From Macropodus opercularis (Eukaryota; Chordata; Actinopteri; Anabantiformes; Osphronemidae), in NCBI GenBank assembly GCA_030770545.1, contig CM061106.1:1002001-1066000 (forward strand): 64,000 nt of DNA, written 5' to 3'. The notes under the pieces were generated by a model. That model searched no databases. It had not been told where the DNA came from and saw only the letters and a list, made by a program, of their open reading frames with translations. Positions 44,299 to 54,459 of this stretch are shown here, piece after piece. Position 1 is the stretch's first letter. Each line of letters opens with the position of its first letter. Made by a program: the position numbers and the translations under genes.

Positions 44299-45065
44299 TT
44301 CATTCATTCTAATACTATTCTGAGATTTCGTTAAATATATAAATCCTCTGAATAATACTGTTGTGGGTGTTTGTTTTGAGGCGCTTCCACCCTGAGCAAG
44401 CACTAGGAGACAGTGGAGAGGAAAAACTCCCTTTGAAGGAAGAAACCTCGGGCAGAACCAGGCTCAGGGTGGGCGGTCGTCTGCCTCGACCGGTGATGCT
44501 GAGGTTTTCTCACACACTACATAAAAAGAAACTTGTCTCTGTCAGTGCTCAGTGGTTGTGTCAGTACCTGGTTTGGTCGGATCCAACACGGACGCTGGTT
44601 CATAGGAGTTGTCCCGTCTTGGTCCTCGGTGCAGTAGCCAGACAGCTTGCAGGGAATTCACCTGAGCAACTGGTCCTCATGGTGTTGCAGGGAGTTACGT
44701 TGTCACCGTTAGGTTTCCCTCCCTTTGCCACCAGAGACACTGTTGCAGTCTACACATGTGTAGTGATGAAGTCCTTCACTGGTGACTCCACGCTGCAGTG
44801 GAGATTCCCTCAACGTGTCTCCCACTGTGCTGGTCAACGCTGCCCCTAGAAGAACAAGAGTGTTACTGGTGATCATCTCAATCATGTTGATTAAGCATAA
44901 CAGGAATAGAAATATTTACAAACGTCTCCACAAAGAAACGTGTTGCAGTTAAAAAGTAAATGTGTCTATAAAGACCTATTAAATAAACACAGCTTCAGCG
45001 TGAGAATCTCAGCAAGTCAGCAAAACTTTCATTCTAATATTATTCTGAGGTTTTATTAAATATAT
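44299..45065. repeat. Solitary macrosatellite unit
   Basis: One complete unit, anchor at 44361, highly similar to array units and sharing variants with the second and tenth ('cacggacgctgg', 'aacaggaatagaaat'). Its 3' part (44960-45065) is more diverged than anything in the array ('gtctataaagacctatta', 'tatccgctgcc'), so this copy preserves an edge that the array units do not have. It lies 25 kb from the array. Confidence 0.9.
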
Positions 45066-45845
45066 ATCCGCTGCCTGTTGTTCCTGTTAATCAATTTCTG
45101 ACTAAATCCACTCATAATAAACATAATAATCCCTTTGAGACAACACTAAATGCACGTTAAGAAAGCTTCTGTAGGCACCTGCAATGACTTGACTTACACA
45201 GAGACACATCACTGTCTTCCACCTTCTAACGTGTTAGACTAAAACAGAATCCAACCTTGTGCATTTAAATAAGCTCTCGTCATCCACTCAGCTCCCATAA
45301 CACAATACATGACATGCACCAAAGCTGTCTGTGCTGTTAACCACAGTTCAGACATGATGTGATTATTCTATTAGTTGTTACGCGTCCAAAGTTGTTTACA
45401 AAATTATCTGACACTTACTGGTTTATTCCACATAAACGCGAGGCTCCATAGTTTTGCGTGTGTTACATGAATTTAAGCTGCATAAGCTATTAACAAACGT
45501 TAGCATTAGCGTTAGCGAACCGTTAGCATTAGCATTAGCAACCTCTAGCCATGTTGCAAATTACATTTAAACAGCACGAACTAAGAGCCAATACATAGAA
45601 GTAAACGTGTATTTAGCATTGAGTCCTGGTCCAGTCGAAATGGAACCAGTTCAAAACAGCCCAGTCTCCAGTTTCTAGCTCCACTACAGGACCTACCAGC
45701 CACCATCACTGCTCTGAGTCTGAGGACAGCAGGTCACTGATGAGGCAGGACGGAAGCTGTGACCTGTGACCTTTGGGATCAACAAGGAGTCATGGGATCA
45801 CATCTATTGTGTCATCAAAACACTTGGATACGTGTACAGGTAACA
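45066..45845. other. Intergenic DNA with a GTTAGC/ATTAGC cluster (45490-45550)
   Basis: Apart from the short GTTAGCATTAGC-type cluster, no gene or repeat pair is seen. Confidence 0.5.
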
Positions 45846-45940
45846 ATTCTCTCTGGCGAGTAGTTCAAGTAGTAGTTCCTCACATTATCCAGCGAGTGGC
45901 GCTGTAGCTCTATGGCTGATAGAAGTGATCGCTAGAAAAC
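45846..45940. repeat. Dispersed element, copy 2 of 3
   Basis: Same 'ctctctggcgagta' block as 1106-1195, here followed by GCTAACTAGCTAACGG and the protease 5' region. The inverted third copy at the right edge of the window keeps the same junction. Confidence 0.75.
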
Positions 45941-45949
45941 TAGCTAACT

Positions 45950-46680
45950 AGCTAACGGCTAATGTGGCTAGCGCTAGCTTGTGTATTAGCGTAGCTCAGA
46001 AAGGCACCAGCGCAGATCGCCCACATCTTAGTCTGGACCGGTTTTGGTGCCGGTTCATAAAGTTACATCTGGGCTCCGGAACCGAGAAGGCGGTGAAATC
46101 CGGTATTTTATGTAACTGACAGCTGAACAGAGCAAAGGACCGAGTTAGCTTCTGCTATTTGTACAGCCCGGACTAGCGTTAGCAAACATGTTGTACTGTG
46201 CTATGCTAATGCTTTTAATATAATTATGTAATAATACATATATAATATTTTGCATCTTATCAGACTCGTAGTTCAAATAGCAAATCATTAGTAAAAAGGG
46301 ACTTTTCCAAATGCAATTGATTAAGTTCTGCCATTAAACAGTATAGGAGACGTTTTCCAGGTGTGAGTCCACAAGGACATAGATTCAAAGTTCCAGGGGC
46401 TAAAGCTGGAATATGTGTATTATATATGTATTTGTTGTGTTGAACTGAGTTTCTGTGTTTGGAACAGACACCACACAGTTGTCTCCTGCTGCAGCACCGG
46501 CCTCCTCAGAGCACACGTATGTTTAATGTTCCACATGATATTGTTGTTGTTTATTATTGATGACTTCATTGCTGTAGCATTAGTAGAGTAACGTGTGTGT
46601 CTCTGTCTCTTCCACCTTCAGGCCTCTCTCCCCATATGAGCGGCTTGTCGCAGGTACGTCATCGAGTGTCACATACACAA
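45950..46680 (+). repeat. Second copy of the protease 5' region, with two leading exons
   Basis: Matches 23785-24595, including both small leading exon-like segments ending 'gagcacac|gtatgt' and 'cgcag|gtacgt' with their splice sites. It then diverges completely at about 46678, before the Cys-box exon. A roughly 110-base stretch present at 24080-24175 is missing here. It has promoter and start exons but no catalytic exons. Confidence 0.85.
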
Positions 46681-47080
46681 TAAATCTATTAACTTTCATT
46701 ATAAAAAACAAATGAAATGGACTCAATGTGAGTGTTTTCTTTTAATGTGTAACCTATTTACTGATGATCACATCTAAGGCTTTTATTGTGGAGGCTACAG
46801 CTGTTTAGTGCAGATGTTCAGTAACTGTGTGTTTTAAATACACAGTTACTGTCAGATTTCTCTGGATCACTGCTTATTAACTATTACTGACACACTCAGC
46901 TGCTCCTCTATCGTCTGTCAGGCTTTGTGCTTTCATTCCAGCGGCCGTACTGATCTGGTTACGTACTGTATTATATGTTCCATCTCCATCACCAGCTGCT
47001 CTGTGAGTTTAGGCCACGTTTCATCAGTGATTCTGTGATCGACACATGTGGCCATGAACTATTTACCTGTTCAGACAGAT
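46681..47080. other. Intergenic DNA, nothing recognised
   Basis: AT-rich sequence with no recognised coding or repeat structure. Confidence 0.4.
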
Positions 47081-47084
47081 GCTC

Positions 47085-47225
47085 TTGTTTGGTTGAGCAT
47101 TTAACATGACCCCAGACTTGATCAGGCCAGTAGAGTCAAGCTGCTTAACCTACACGTAGTTACTGTCAACATCTACATGAATGTTAAAGTCGCCCACTAC
47201 AATCAAGTTGGCTCCATGGTCCAAC
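47085..47225 (-). mobile_element. LINE endonuclease scrap
   Basis: The minus strand reads VVGDFNIHVDVDSN, the GDFN-H core of the APE-type endonuclease of non-LTR retrotransposons, then LDSTGLIKSGV in place of the usual LL..F.L.Q.V segment, with a stop between. About 45 codons remain. Confidence 0.7.
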
Positions 47226-47249
47226 TCAGATCCGCAGCCTTAAGCACAG

Positions 47250-47390
47250 GACCCGGAAACTAGAAAGACAATGGCGTCCAACCAATGAGGTGAATCCTGC
47301 CCAGCATGGAAAGACAGTTTAATACTACATAAAAAGCACTTTGTGCTGCTAGAAGCTCATATTATACATCATTAATTGAGGAAAATCAGA
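47250..47390. repeat. Dispersed block shared with 20510-20645
   Basis: Moderately conserved second copy; includes 'ggaaagacagtttaatact' and 'catcattaattgagg'. Confidence 0.6.
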
Positions 47391-48420
47391 ACAACCCCAG
47401 GTTTCTTTCAGCTCTGTAGCCAGGCTGACTAAGAGTCACAGCTGTGTTGAGCCTAGTGTCCCTTTAAAGCTCAGCAGCAATGACTTGACAATGACAAGAG
47501 GAACACGGGGGGGACTCTAAAGGTAGGTGTGAATGTCTTAGAGACAGACCAAGGACCCGTTCAGGATGCACCTCACCCTTGGCCCAATGAGCGAAAATGT
47601 CATTTCAACATATTTAAGTCCCACTAAGTCAAGGGAATGTAAAGGGATGCTTAAAAGATCTGTGCAGTCAATCTGCCAGTAAAAATATATATATTATATA
47701 TTTATTTAATATAATATATTAATGCCCTGTAAAGCAGAATCATTGAAGTAACAAAAGCTACAACACTAACAGTCACGAGACACGCACAGTAACCATAAAC
47801 GCGACGACAACGATTCAGTGGGAGAGGATCTAGGGTTGCTATGACGACGATGATAAAATACATCTCTCCTTGTGTTTATATGATGTGTGATGGAGCAGGA
47901 ATCAGATTCCTGTGAAACCATATTTTTGGGTCTGAAGCTTCCTTGTATTTTAGTCTTGCCAAAAAAAGTTGAAACCATTTGTACAGAGTTCAGTAAAAGT
48001 CTTTGCTCTTATTTGTTTTCTCATTTTTTTGCTTGTCGCCAACATATCGTTACACCAGTCTTGTCATGTTAAGATGGAGTCGGGGCACAAACGGTTATTA
48101 GCGATGAATATTACAACCGTCGGCCACTGTAACCACCACGATCCTTAGATTTGTTTCTTTAGGCTCATCTGTAGAGTCCAAGCGTTAATGCAAACACTGT
48201 GGAAGATCATCCCAGGGTTAGAGTCCGTGTGCTGTGAAGAGACGTTTCTGTTTCAACCAAGAGGCGTCTGACTTGAAGCTCTGCAGACGAGCAGAGTCCA
48301 ACATAGAGCAGCTCTGCTTAAAGCTCTGCTTAGTGTTTCACCTGGAGCCTGAGCTGAAGCTGCACCACAAGAAAGAAGCCACGGAAACAAGCCAGTCATG
48401 CTCTTAACTTTATTAACTAT
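47391..48420. other. Intergenic DNA, nothing recognised
   Basis: Includes a short ATATAT tract at 47685-47720. No gene, RNA or repeat partner recognised. Confidence 0.4.
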
Positions 48421-48424
48421 ATAC

Positions 48425-48540
48425 ATGGGGGGGGGGCGTCATTGTCCAGGAGGGGGGCGTCATTGTCGGGGGGGGCTTCATTGTCCAGGAGGGGGGAGCT
48501 TCATTGTCCAGGAGGGGGGGTAAAGAGGTAGGGAGCTTGA
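48425..48540 (+). repeat. G-run minisatellite
   Basis: Four imperfect units of about 25-30 bp of the type 'cattgtccagga' followed by six to eight G. Plus-strand G runs of this length and spacing could form G-quadruplexes. Confidence 0.8.
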
Positions 48541-48567
48541 TGTGGGGGGTCTATTTATAACTATTTA

Positions 48568-49385
48568 CAATGAGGGAGAAAGAAGGTGGGTTCTCCCTCA
48601 CATTGAAAGAGAGAGGGAGGTGGAGAGCTCAAAGTGAGGGAGGGGGAGGAGAAGGGGGTTGTTCCTTCTCCACCTCCCTCTCTCTCTCCCTCACATTGAA
48701 AGAGAGAGGGAGATGGAGAGCTCAAAGTGAGGGAGGGGGAGGAGAAGGGGGTTGTTCCTTCTCCACCTCCCTCTCTCTCTCCCTCACATTGAAAGAGAGA
48801 GGGAGGTGGAGAGCTCAAAGTGAGGGAGGGGGAGGAGAGGGGGTTGTTCCTTCTCCACCTCCCTCTCTCTCCCTCACAGTGTAAGAGAGAGGGAGGTGGA
48901 GAGCTCAAAGTGAGGGAGGGGGAGGAGAAGGGGGTTGTTCCTTTTCCACTTCCCTCTCTCTCTCAATGTGAGGGAGGGAGAGAGGGAGGTGGAGAGCTCA
49001 AAGTGAGGGAGGGGGAGGAGAAGGAGGTTGTTCCTTCTCCACCTCCCTCTCTCTCTCCCTCACATTGAAAGAGAGAGGGAGGTGGAGAGCTCATAGTGAG
49101 GGAGGGGGAGGAGAGGGGGTTGTTCCTTCTCCACCTCCCTCTCTCCCTCCCTCACATAGAGAGAGAGGGAGATGGAGAGCACAAAGTGAGGGAGGGGGAG
49201 GAGAAGGGGGTTGTTCCTTTTCCACTTCCCTCTCTCTCTCAATGTGAGGGAGGGAGAGAGGGAGGGGGAGAGCTCAAAGTGAGGGAGGGGGAGGAGAAGG
49301 AGGTTGTTCCTTCTCCACCTCCCTCTCTCCCTCCCTTACATAGAGAGAGAGGGAGGTGGAGAGCACAAAGTGAGGGAGACAGAGG
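48568..49385. repeat. Hairpin-forming minisatellite, 8 units of 91-93 bp
   Basis: The marker 'gttgttcc' occurs at 48658, 48751, 48843, 48934, 49027, 49119, 49210 and 49303. Each junction contains a near-perfect inverted repeat: 'ctccacctccctctctct' then a short loop then 'agagagagggaggtggag'. One arm is pyrimidine and the other purine, so every unit can fold into a long hairpin and also has H-DNA potential. Confidence 0.92.
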
Positions 49386-49417
49386 AGGAGGAGAGCTCAA
49401 TGAGAAAGATGAGGAGA

Positions 49418-49455
49418 TGAGGAGAGGAGGAGGAGGAGGAGGAGGAGGAGGAGGA
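49418..49455. repeat. (AGG)n microsatellite
   Basis: About a dozen AGG/GAG triplets following the 92-bp repeat array. Confidence 0.95.
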
Positions 49456-49489
49456 GCACACGCCCCCACCTCTCCCCCACCTCGCCCCC

Positions 49490-50090
49490 CACCCCTGACC
49501 TCTGCAGAGCCGTCGGCCCCCTCAGGGAGGCGGAGGCCCACCTGGATGTCGCTTGTGTTGTTCGAGTTTTCCAATTGGTCACCGTGGCCCTGACCCCAGT
49601 CCCACTCGCTGGCCACCCCCAGATCACCGGGGGGATCACAGGCCTCTTCCCGCGGGTCTTTCCTGGAATCCCTGACCTGGAAGGGATCCAGGAGGCATCC
49701 AAACCTGATGCCGAGCCGTCAGCAAACCCCAACTCTACCCTAACCCCAACGCTCCCCTCCACGTGGAGGAGCCGCGGCCTGTTCTTTTGGTCATAAATCA
49801 AAGGTCATGACCTTAGAGAGAAGGAACGTAGCTCGACGGGTGAACTGAGAGCTTTGCCCTTGGGCTCAGCCCCTCCTTCACCGTCCGTCAGTCTCGCGCT
49901 CGTTCTCTCGCTGGTGAACAAGACCAAAAGATGCTTAACTCCTGCACTTGGAGCAGGAAGCGTCCTCTAACAACAACTAGCCGCCCGTTTCCGGTCGGGA
50001 CGATGGCCTCAGATCTGGAGGAGCCCATTCTCACACCGCCGTTCCTCCTGAATCTGAGGTTGGACTATTGGCCGAACTCTCCTCCGCCTC
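49490..50090 (-). mobile_element. Degenerate LINE reverse-transcriptase 3' part
   Basis: Read on the minus strand, the DNA matches the end of the RT region of a common fish LINE. 'aaatctgaggccatcgtccc'-like text is followed by 'ggcaaagctctcagttcacc' and 'tacgttccttctc', which I recall as the coding sequence for the RKAKLS...SIYVPTLTYGHELWVMTE-type segment. The last 300 bases correspond to the C-terminal region. Stops and frameshifts are frequent; the copy is dead. Family name not certain. Confidence 0.6.
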
Positions 50091-51470
50091 AACCCTGACA
50101 CAGACTTTCCCAGAAACGAGGGACTCGGAGGTGATGCACTGAAAAAGATGCTACTGTTGTGCAATACACTTGATGTGTGTTTCTACATTAGAGTGAGTGA
50201 AATGTTCAGTTTTTACTGTTAAAGTGCTGCTTAAAAGTTCCCAGTGCTGTTCCTGTTCCTGGATGAAATGACACTGAACAGAAACAGGAGGAACTAAGTC
50301 AGTTCATTACAACTGGTATTTCTGCACTGCAGCGACCTGAGGGGCAGCGTTTGCTAAGCACTGTGATCATAGACTGCCAGAAAAAGGCAAACACTGTGTT
50401 TTTAATTATGGAGATGCACACAGTGATTGGAGTAAAGACACTATACAATAGATTGTCATAAAGTGAAGTTACTGTTTATGACTTGTGTGGATGAGAAGTC
50501 AAACTATTGATCAGTACTTAACCAAAAAATGTAATTCAGTGACTCCACCCCTGAGCGTCTCCGTCCCGGCGTCTGTTTTCTGGAGGCCGACCAACAGTCC
50601 TCCTCCATGGCCTCTCCCGGAGGCGGTTCCCAACGACCGCCGGGTGGCGCTAAGCTGACGGCCCAGACCCCCTTTTCACTGTGGTGCCATACGAGCGTGG
50701 TTGTGCCCAGTGACGCAACCCAAAGGCCGAACCCTGACCTCCGTCTGAGGTTTTCAGGTGCCTCGTGGTGACATTTGATTTTTGAGTCAGGTGTGAACAG
50801 GTGTTCTGTAGCCCAGGCAGAATGTAAGGACTGCACTGCAGGTGGCCGGCCGCCGAAACAGCGAAGCTAATTCCTTTATCCAACTCAGTTCATTACCTCA
50901 TTAACCAATGGAGCCCATTCACAACTACCAGGTCACGATTCTGCTTTGAATCATACTTCCAGATATTTACATCTGAGTCTGATGCAGAACTTAGAAGAGA
51001 GCACGTTCTGTCAGAACCCACCCGTGTTTCATGTGAGTGAAAGTGCTGGAACATGTGACTGACAGGTTTGTTAGACCTTCAAACAATAAACATGTAAAGG
51101 GAGCAACTGCTAGAGGTTACGGTCAAACCTGGAAAAGCATCACAAGCAAACACAGCTAACGTTTGGTGAAGCCACAGGCTGAATGCAGTTACTGTATTAG
51201 TATTTATGAGTATTTATATGTGAACGATACGTGTTAATATTCTATTCACTTCAGTCTAGTGGATGTATTACTACGATACTGTAGTTAAAACACGTGTGGG
51301 TTTGAACAAAGGTGCTGTCTTCTACGTTGTGTGTCAGATCCAGATGTAAATACCAGAAAATAAAAGGAAATTTAGAAATTGGCAGGTGATTAATTAAACA
51401 CCTGAATTTAGTAAAATGTAGATATGAATTTGGAAATTAGTCTGTCTTTGACCGCTCTGTTTGGTAACTC
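50091..51470. other. Intergenic DNA with a GC-rich, repeat-like middle (50530-50770)
   Basis: 50530-50770 is GC-rich and may be a further decayed retroelement piece ('ggaggccgaccaacagtcct'). Nothing else recognised. Confidence 0.35.
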
Positions 51471-51474
51471 AGCC

Positions 51475-51705
51475 TACAAACACAACCTACTAAAATAAAC
51501 AACCTACTAAAATAACAACTTACGAAAATAAACAAGTCACTAAGATAAACAAGCAACTAAAATAAACAACCTACTACAATAAACAAGCCACTAAAGTAAA
51601 CAACTCACTCAAATAAAATTAAAAACTACTAAAATAAACAACCTACTAAAATAACAACTTATTAAAATAAACAAGCCACTAAAATAAACAAGCCACTGAT
51701 ATTAA
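51475..51705. repeat. Short-period minisatellite (about 17-20 bp)
   Basis: Repeated 'ctactaaaataaacaac' and 'gccactaaaataaacaa' variants, about a dozen imperfect copies. Confidence 0.85.
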
Positions 51706-51879
51706 CATAATAAATGCTAATAATAAAACAACCTAACACTGATCAAACCTACAAGTACAAACATGGAAATTGACAAATCTCCACATTTCAGTACGAATGT
51801 ACACGTCACCTTCAGTGACGCCCTAACGTGGCTTGAATAACAACTTGAACTACCTAAGTTTCCACCTACAACTTCTACA

Positions 51880-52100
51880 CTAACAACCAGACTCTTCTGG
51901 ACCAAACCGTGCAGACCTACCAAACAGAGAGGTCCACGACACCCCTGGCCTCCACTCATGTAGGGTACAGTCAGTACAACTCACCCCAGGAACCTTGACA
52001 CCTTTATGTTCACACCGTGACTCCCGTGGCTCGAACAACACAGGTAACATCCCGATGAGCCGCCGCCTCCCTGAAGGGGTGGACGGCTCAGCAGAGGTCA
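51880..52100 (+). repeat. Interspersed repeat, inverted relative to the 49.5 kb copy
   Basis: On the plus strand 'ggctcgaacaacacaggtaa' then 'gccgcctccctgaaggggt' parallels the minus strand of 49497-49590. The two copies therefore face each other about 2.4 kb apart. Confidence 0.6.
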
Positions 52101-52130
52101 CTCACCTGGAGAGTGAAGTGGGTGCTGAGG

Positions 52131-52175
52131 CGGGAGGGAGGGAGGGAGGGAGGAAGGGAGGAAGGGAGGAAGGGG
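52131..52175. repeat. (GGGA/GGAA)n microsatellite
   Basis: A tract of GGGA and GGAA tetramers about 45 bases long. Confidence 0.9.
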
Positions 52176-52289
52176 GCACTCATCTTCAGCCGCTCACCCG
52201 CTTTAAGGGTGGCGGCTGCTGGAGCCTGTCCCAGCTGTCACTGGTTTCTGCTGGACGCTGTGCTGTGGCTTGAATAAAGCACCTTTCTA

Positions 52290-52545
52290 ACTTTCTATGT
52301 GGGCGAGCAGCAGGGTTTAGCCTGGACAGGTCGCCAGTCCATCACAGAACCACATACAGGCAGAGAGGAACAAACAGTCACAGTTTAGAGTCTCCAGTTA
52401 ACTGACTGCATGTCTTTGGACTGTGGGAGGAAACCGACACGAGGAGAACATGCAAACTCCTCACAGAAAAGCACCTGGGCCACCCGGGAATCCAACCCGG
52501 CTCCTTGTTGCTGTGAGGCAGCAGTGAGGCTCCTCAGTAGCAGCC
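52290..52545. repeat. Widespread fish interspersed repeat
   Basis: 'gcatgtctttggactgtggg' followed by 'gagaacatgcaaactcc' and 'cccgggaatccaacccggct' is a combination I recall at very many teleost loci. It is probably a retroposon 3' region; class not settled. Confidence 0.6.
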
Positions 52546-52659
52546 AGTCTAGAAACGTCACCACTGAACTTGAGTTCAGTCAATTCATTTAGGAGCAGCC
52601 TTATACCAGTTAAAGGTTTCTTCTATAAATGCACGAGGCAGACGCCTGACAACACGTTA

Positions 52660-54120
52660 GCGAGCACCTGATGACACCAAACTACCAAACACAGCAGCAC
52701 AGTCACTCTGATGGAGGAAGCTGGGGGAGCAGGCTGGGCTGGGGGGCATGTGCCTGGTGTGACACAACGGCCTCACAGGTTATCGTGACTGTGCCTCCGG
52801 GTTTTAAGAATCTTACCCGTCACGGGCGAACCAGCCTTCCAAACCTGGAGGTCACTGAGTGGACTCATAGTCAGTCCAGTCAATCAAAATCCAGAGGAGC
52901 CGGGAATCGAACCGCCGACCCTACGATTGGTGGACGACTCCTGTCTCCTGAGGATTGTAAGTCCCGACTTGTCATGTTTTGGGGGCAAGTGCCAAGTGTG
53001 ACACAACGGCCTCACAGGTTATCGTGACTGTGCCTCCGGGTTCTAAGAATCTTACCCGTCACGGGCGAACCAGCCTTCCAAACCTGGAGGCCACTGAGTG
53101 GACTCATGCAGCACTTTGAGACACATTCACACACTGGGAACAACTGTCAGCCTTCAGTGTCTAAAGAACAAATCAACCAGAGTCCAGAGGAGCTGGGAAT
53201 CGAACCGCCGACCCTACGATTGGTGGCCGACTCCTGTCTCCTGAGGATTGTAAGTCCCGACTTGTCATGTTTTGGGGGCAAGTGCCTGGTGTGACACAAC
53301 GGCCTCACAGGTTATCGTGACTGTGCCTCCGGGTTTTAAGAATCTAACCCGTCACGGGCGAACCAGCCTTCCAAACCTGGAGGTCACTGAGTGGACTCAT
53401 AGTCAGTCCAGTCAATCAAAATCCAGAGGAGCCGGGAATCGAACCGCCGACCCTACGATTGGTGGACGACTCCTGTCTCCTGAGGCTCGTAAGTCCTGAC
53501 TTCAAACAATCGTGACTGTGCCTTAGGTCGTCCCGGGGTTTGAGGTGGGATCTTACCGTCATGGGCGAACCAGCCTTCCATGTTAACGCACCACTAGCGG
53601 CTAAGAGGCTGTTGTTGGATTCCCTCACACGTTCCTTTGCCCGTTCCTTTGAACACCACTTGGCACAGAGACGATGGCGGCCCTACCCACCACCGTCTCC
53701 GTGTTGTCGTGTTTTGGGGGCATGTGCCTGGCGCGTCAGAGAAAACAGCCTCCCAGGTTATCGTGACTGTGCCTGCCTTAGGTCGTCCCGGGGTTTGAGG
53801 TGGGATCTTACCCGTCATGGGCGAACCAGCCTTCCAAACCCGGCCAGTAGCGGTGGTCACTGAGTCGACTTACGGACGCAATACTTTTCTACTTTTCCAT
53901 TGTTAAATGGTACATGAGACCCTCTAGTCTTTTGTTCTCGCTACACTGCGTTAACGTGGACATTTCCCCAGTGTGGGATCAATACAGGTTAATGTTGTCT
54001 TTTCCTGTCTCGTAGCACTTTTAGACACATTCATTCACTGGGAACAGCTTTGAGTCCAGAGGAGCCGTGAATCGAACCGCCGACCCTACGATTGGTGGCC
54101 GACTCCTGTCTCCTCCAGTC
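52660..54120 (-). repeat. Tandem block carrying a tRNA-derived SINE head
   Basis: At least four partial copies, spaced 239, 293 and about 440 bp, of a unit with 'acacaacggcctcacaggtt', 'gtcacgggcgaaccagcctt' and, on the minus strand, a polymerase III B box GGTTCGATTCCC (52902-52913, 53195-53206, 53434-53445 and a variant at 54067-54078). The preceding 'tcctgaggagacagg'-like text on the same strand fits a worn A box. Unit ends are unequal, so this is a tandemly amplified SINE-containing segment, not separate insertions. Confidence 0.75.
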
Positions 54121-54204
54121 CCAGCTGTGGTTCGTTGCAGCTGCTAACAGCAGCTTGGCGTCAAACACTCAGTGTGCGCTCATATAGCGCAGTTGTAGCT
54201 TGTT

Positions 54205-54290
54205 GGTACTAACACACACACACACATGCTCCTCCCACACAGACACACACCCTCCTCGTCCTCCTTGACCTTAACACCACACACACACAT
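54205..54290. repeat. (CA)n microsatellite, interrupted
   Basis: Two ACACAC runs separated by about 40 bases. Confidence 0.9.
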
Positions 54291-54459
54291 GGTTGTCGTG
54301 TCACCGCTGGTCACGTTGTCGTCAGGTGGCTGCCACAAACATTTACAATAGGAACCATTAGTGTCTTACTTTGACATTGAGTGGCCCAGGCTGTCAGGCT
54401 GCTCCTGTGCTCCTCCTTCTCCCTCTCTGGTTATTCTTTCCACTCTTTTTGTGCCTCCT

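Noticed and set aside
48561..49616. Several 60-165-codon frames in the 92-bp repeat and AGG tract
   Set aside because: Composition and repetition keep them open on both strands; no start context or domain.
52900..54080. tRNA genes
   Set aside because: Only B-box-like elements of a SINE are present; no cloverleaf with anticodon arm and acceptor stem can be drawn.
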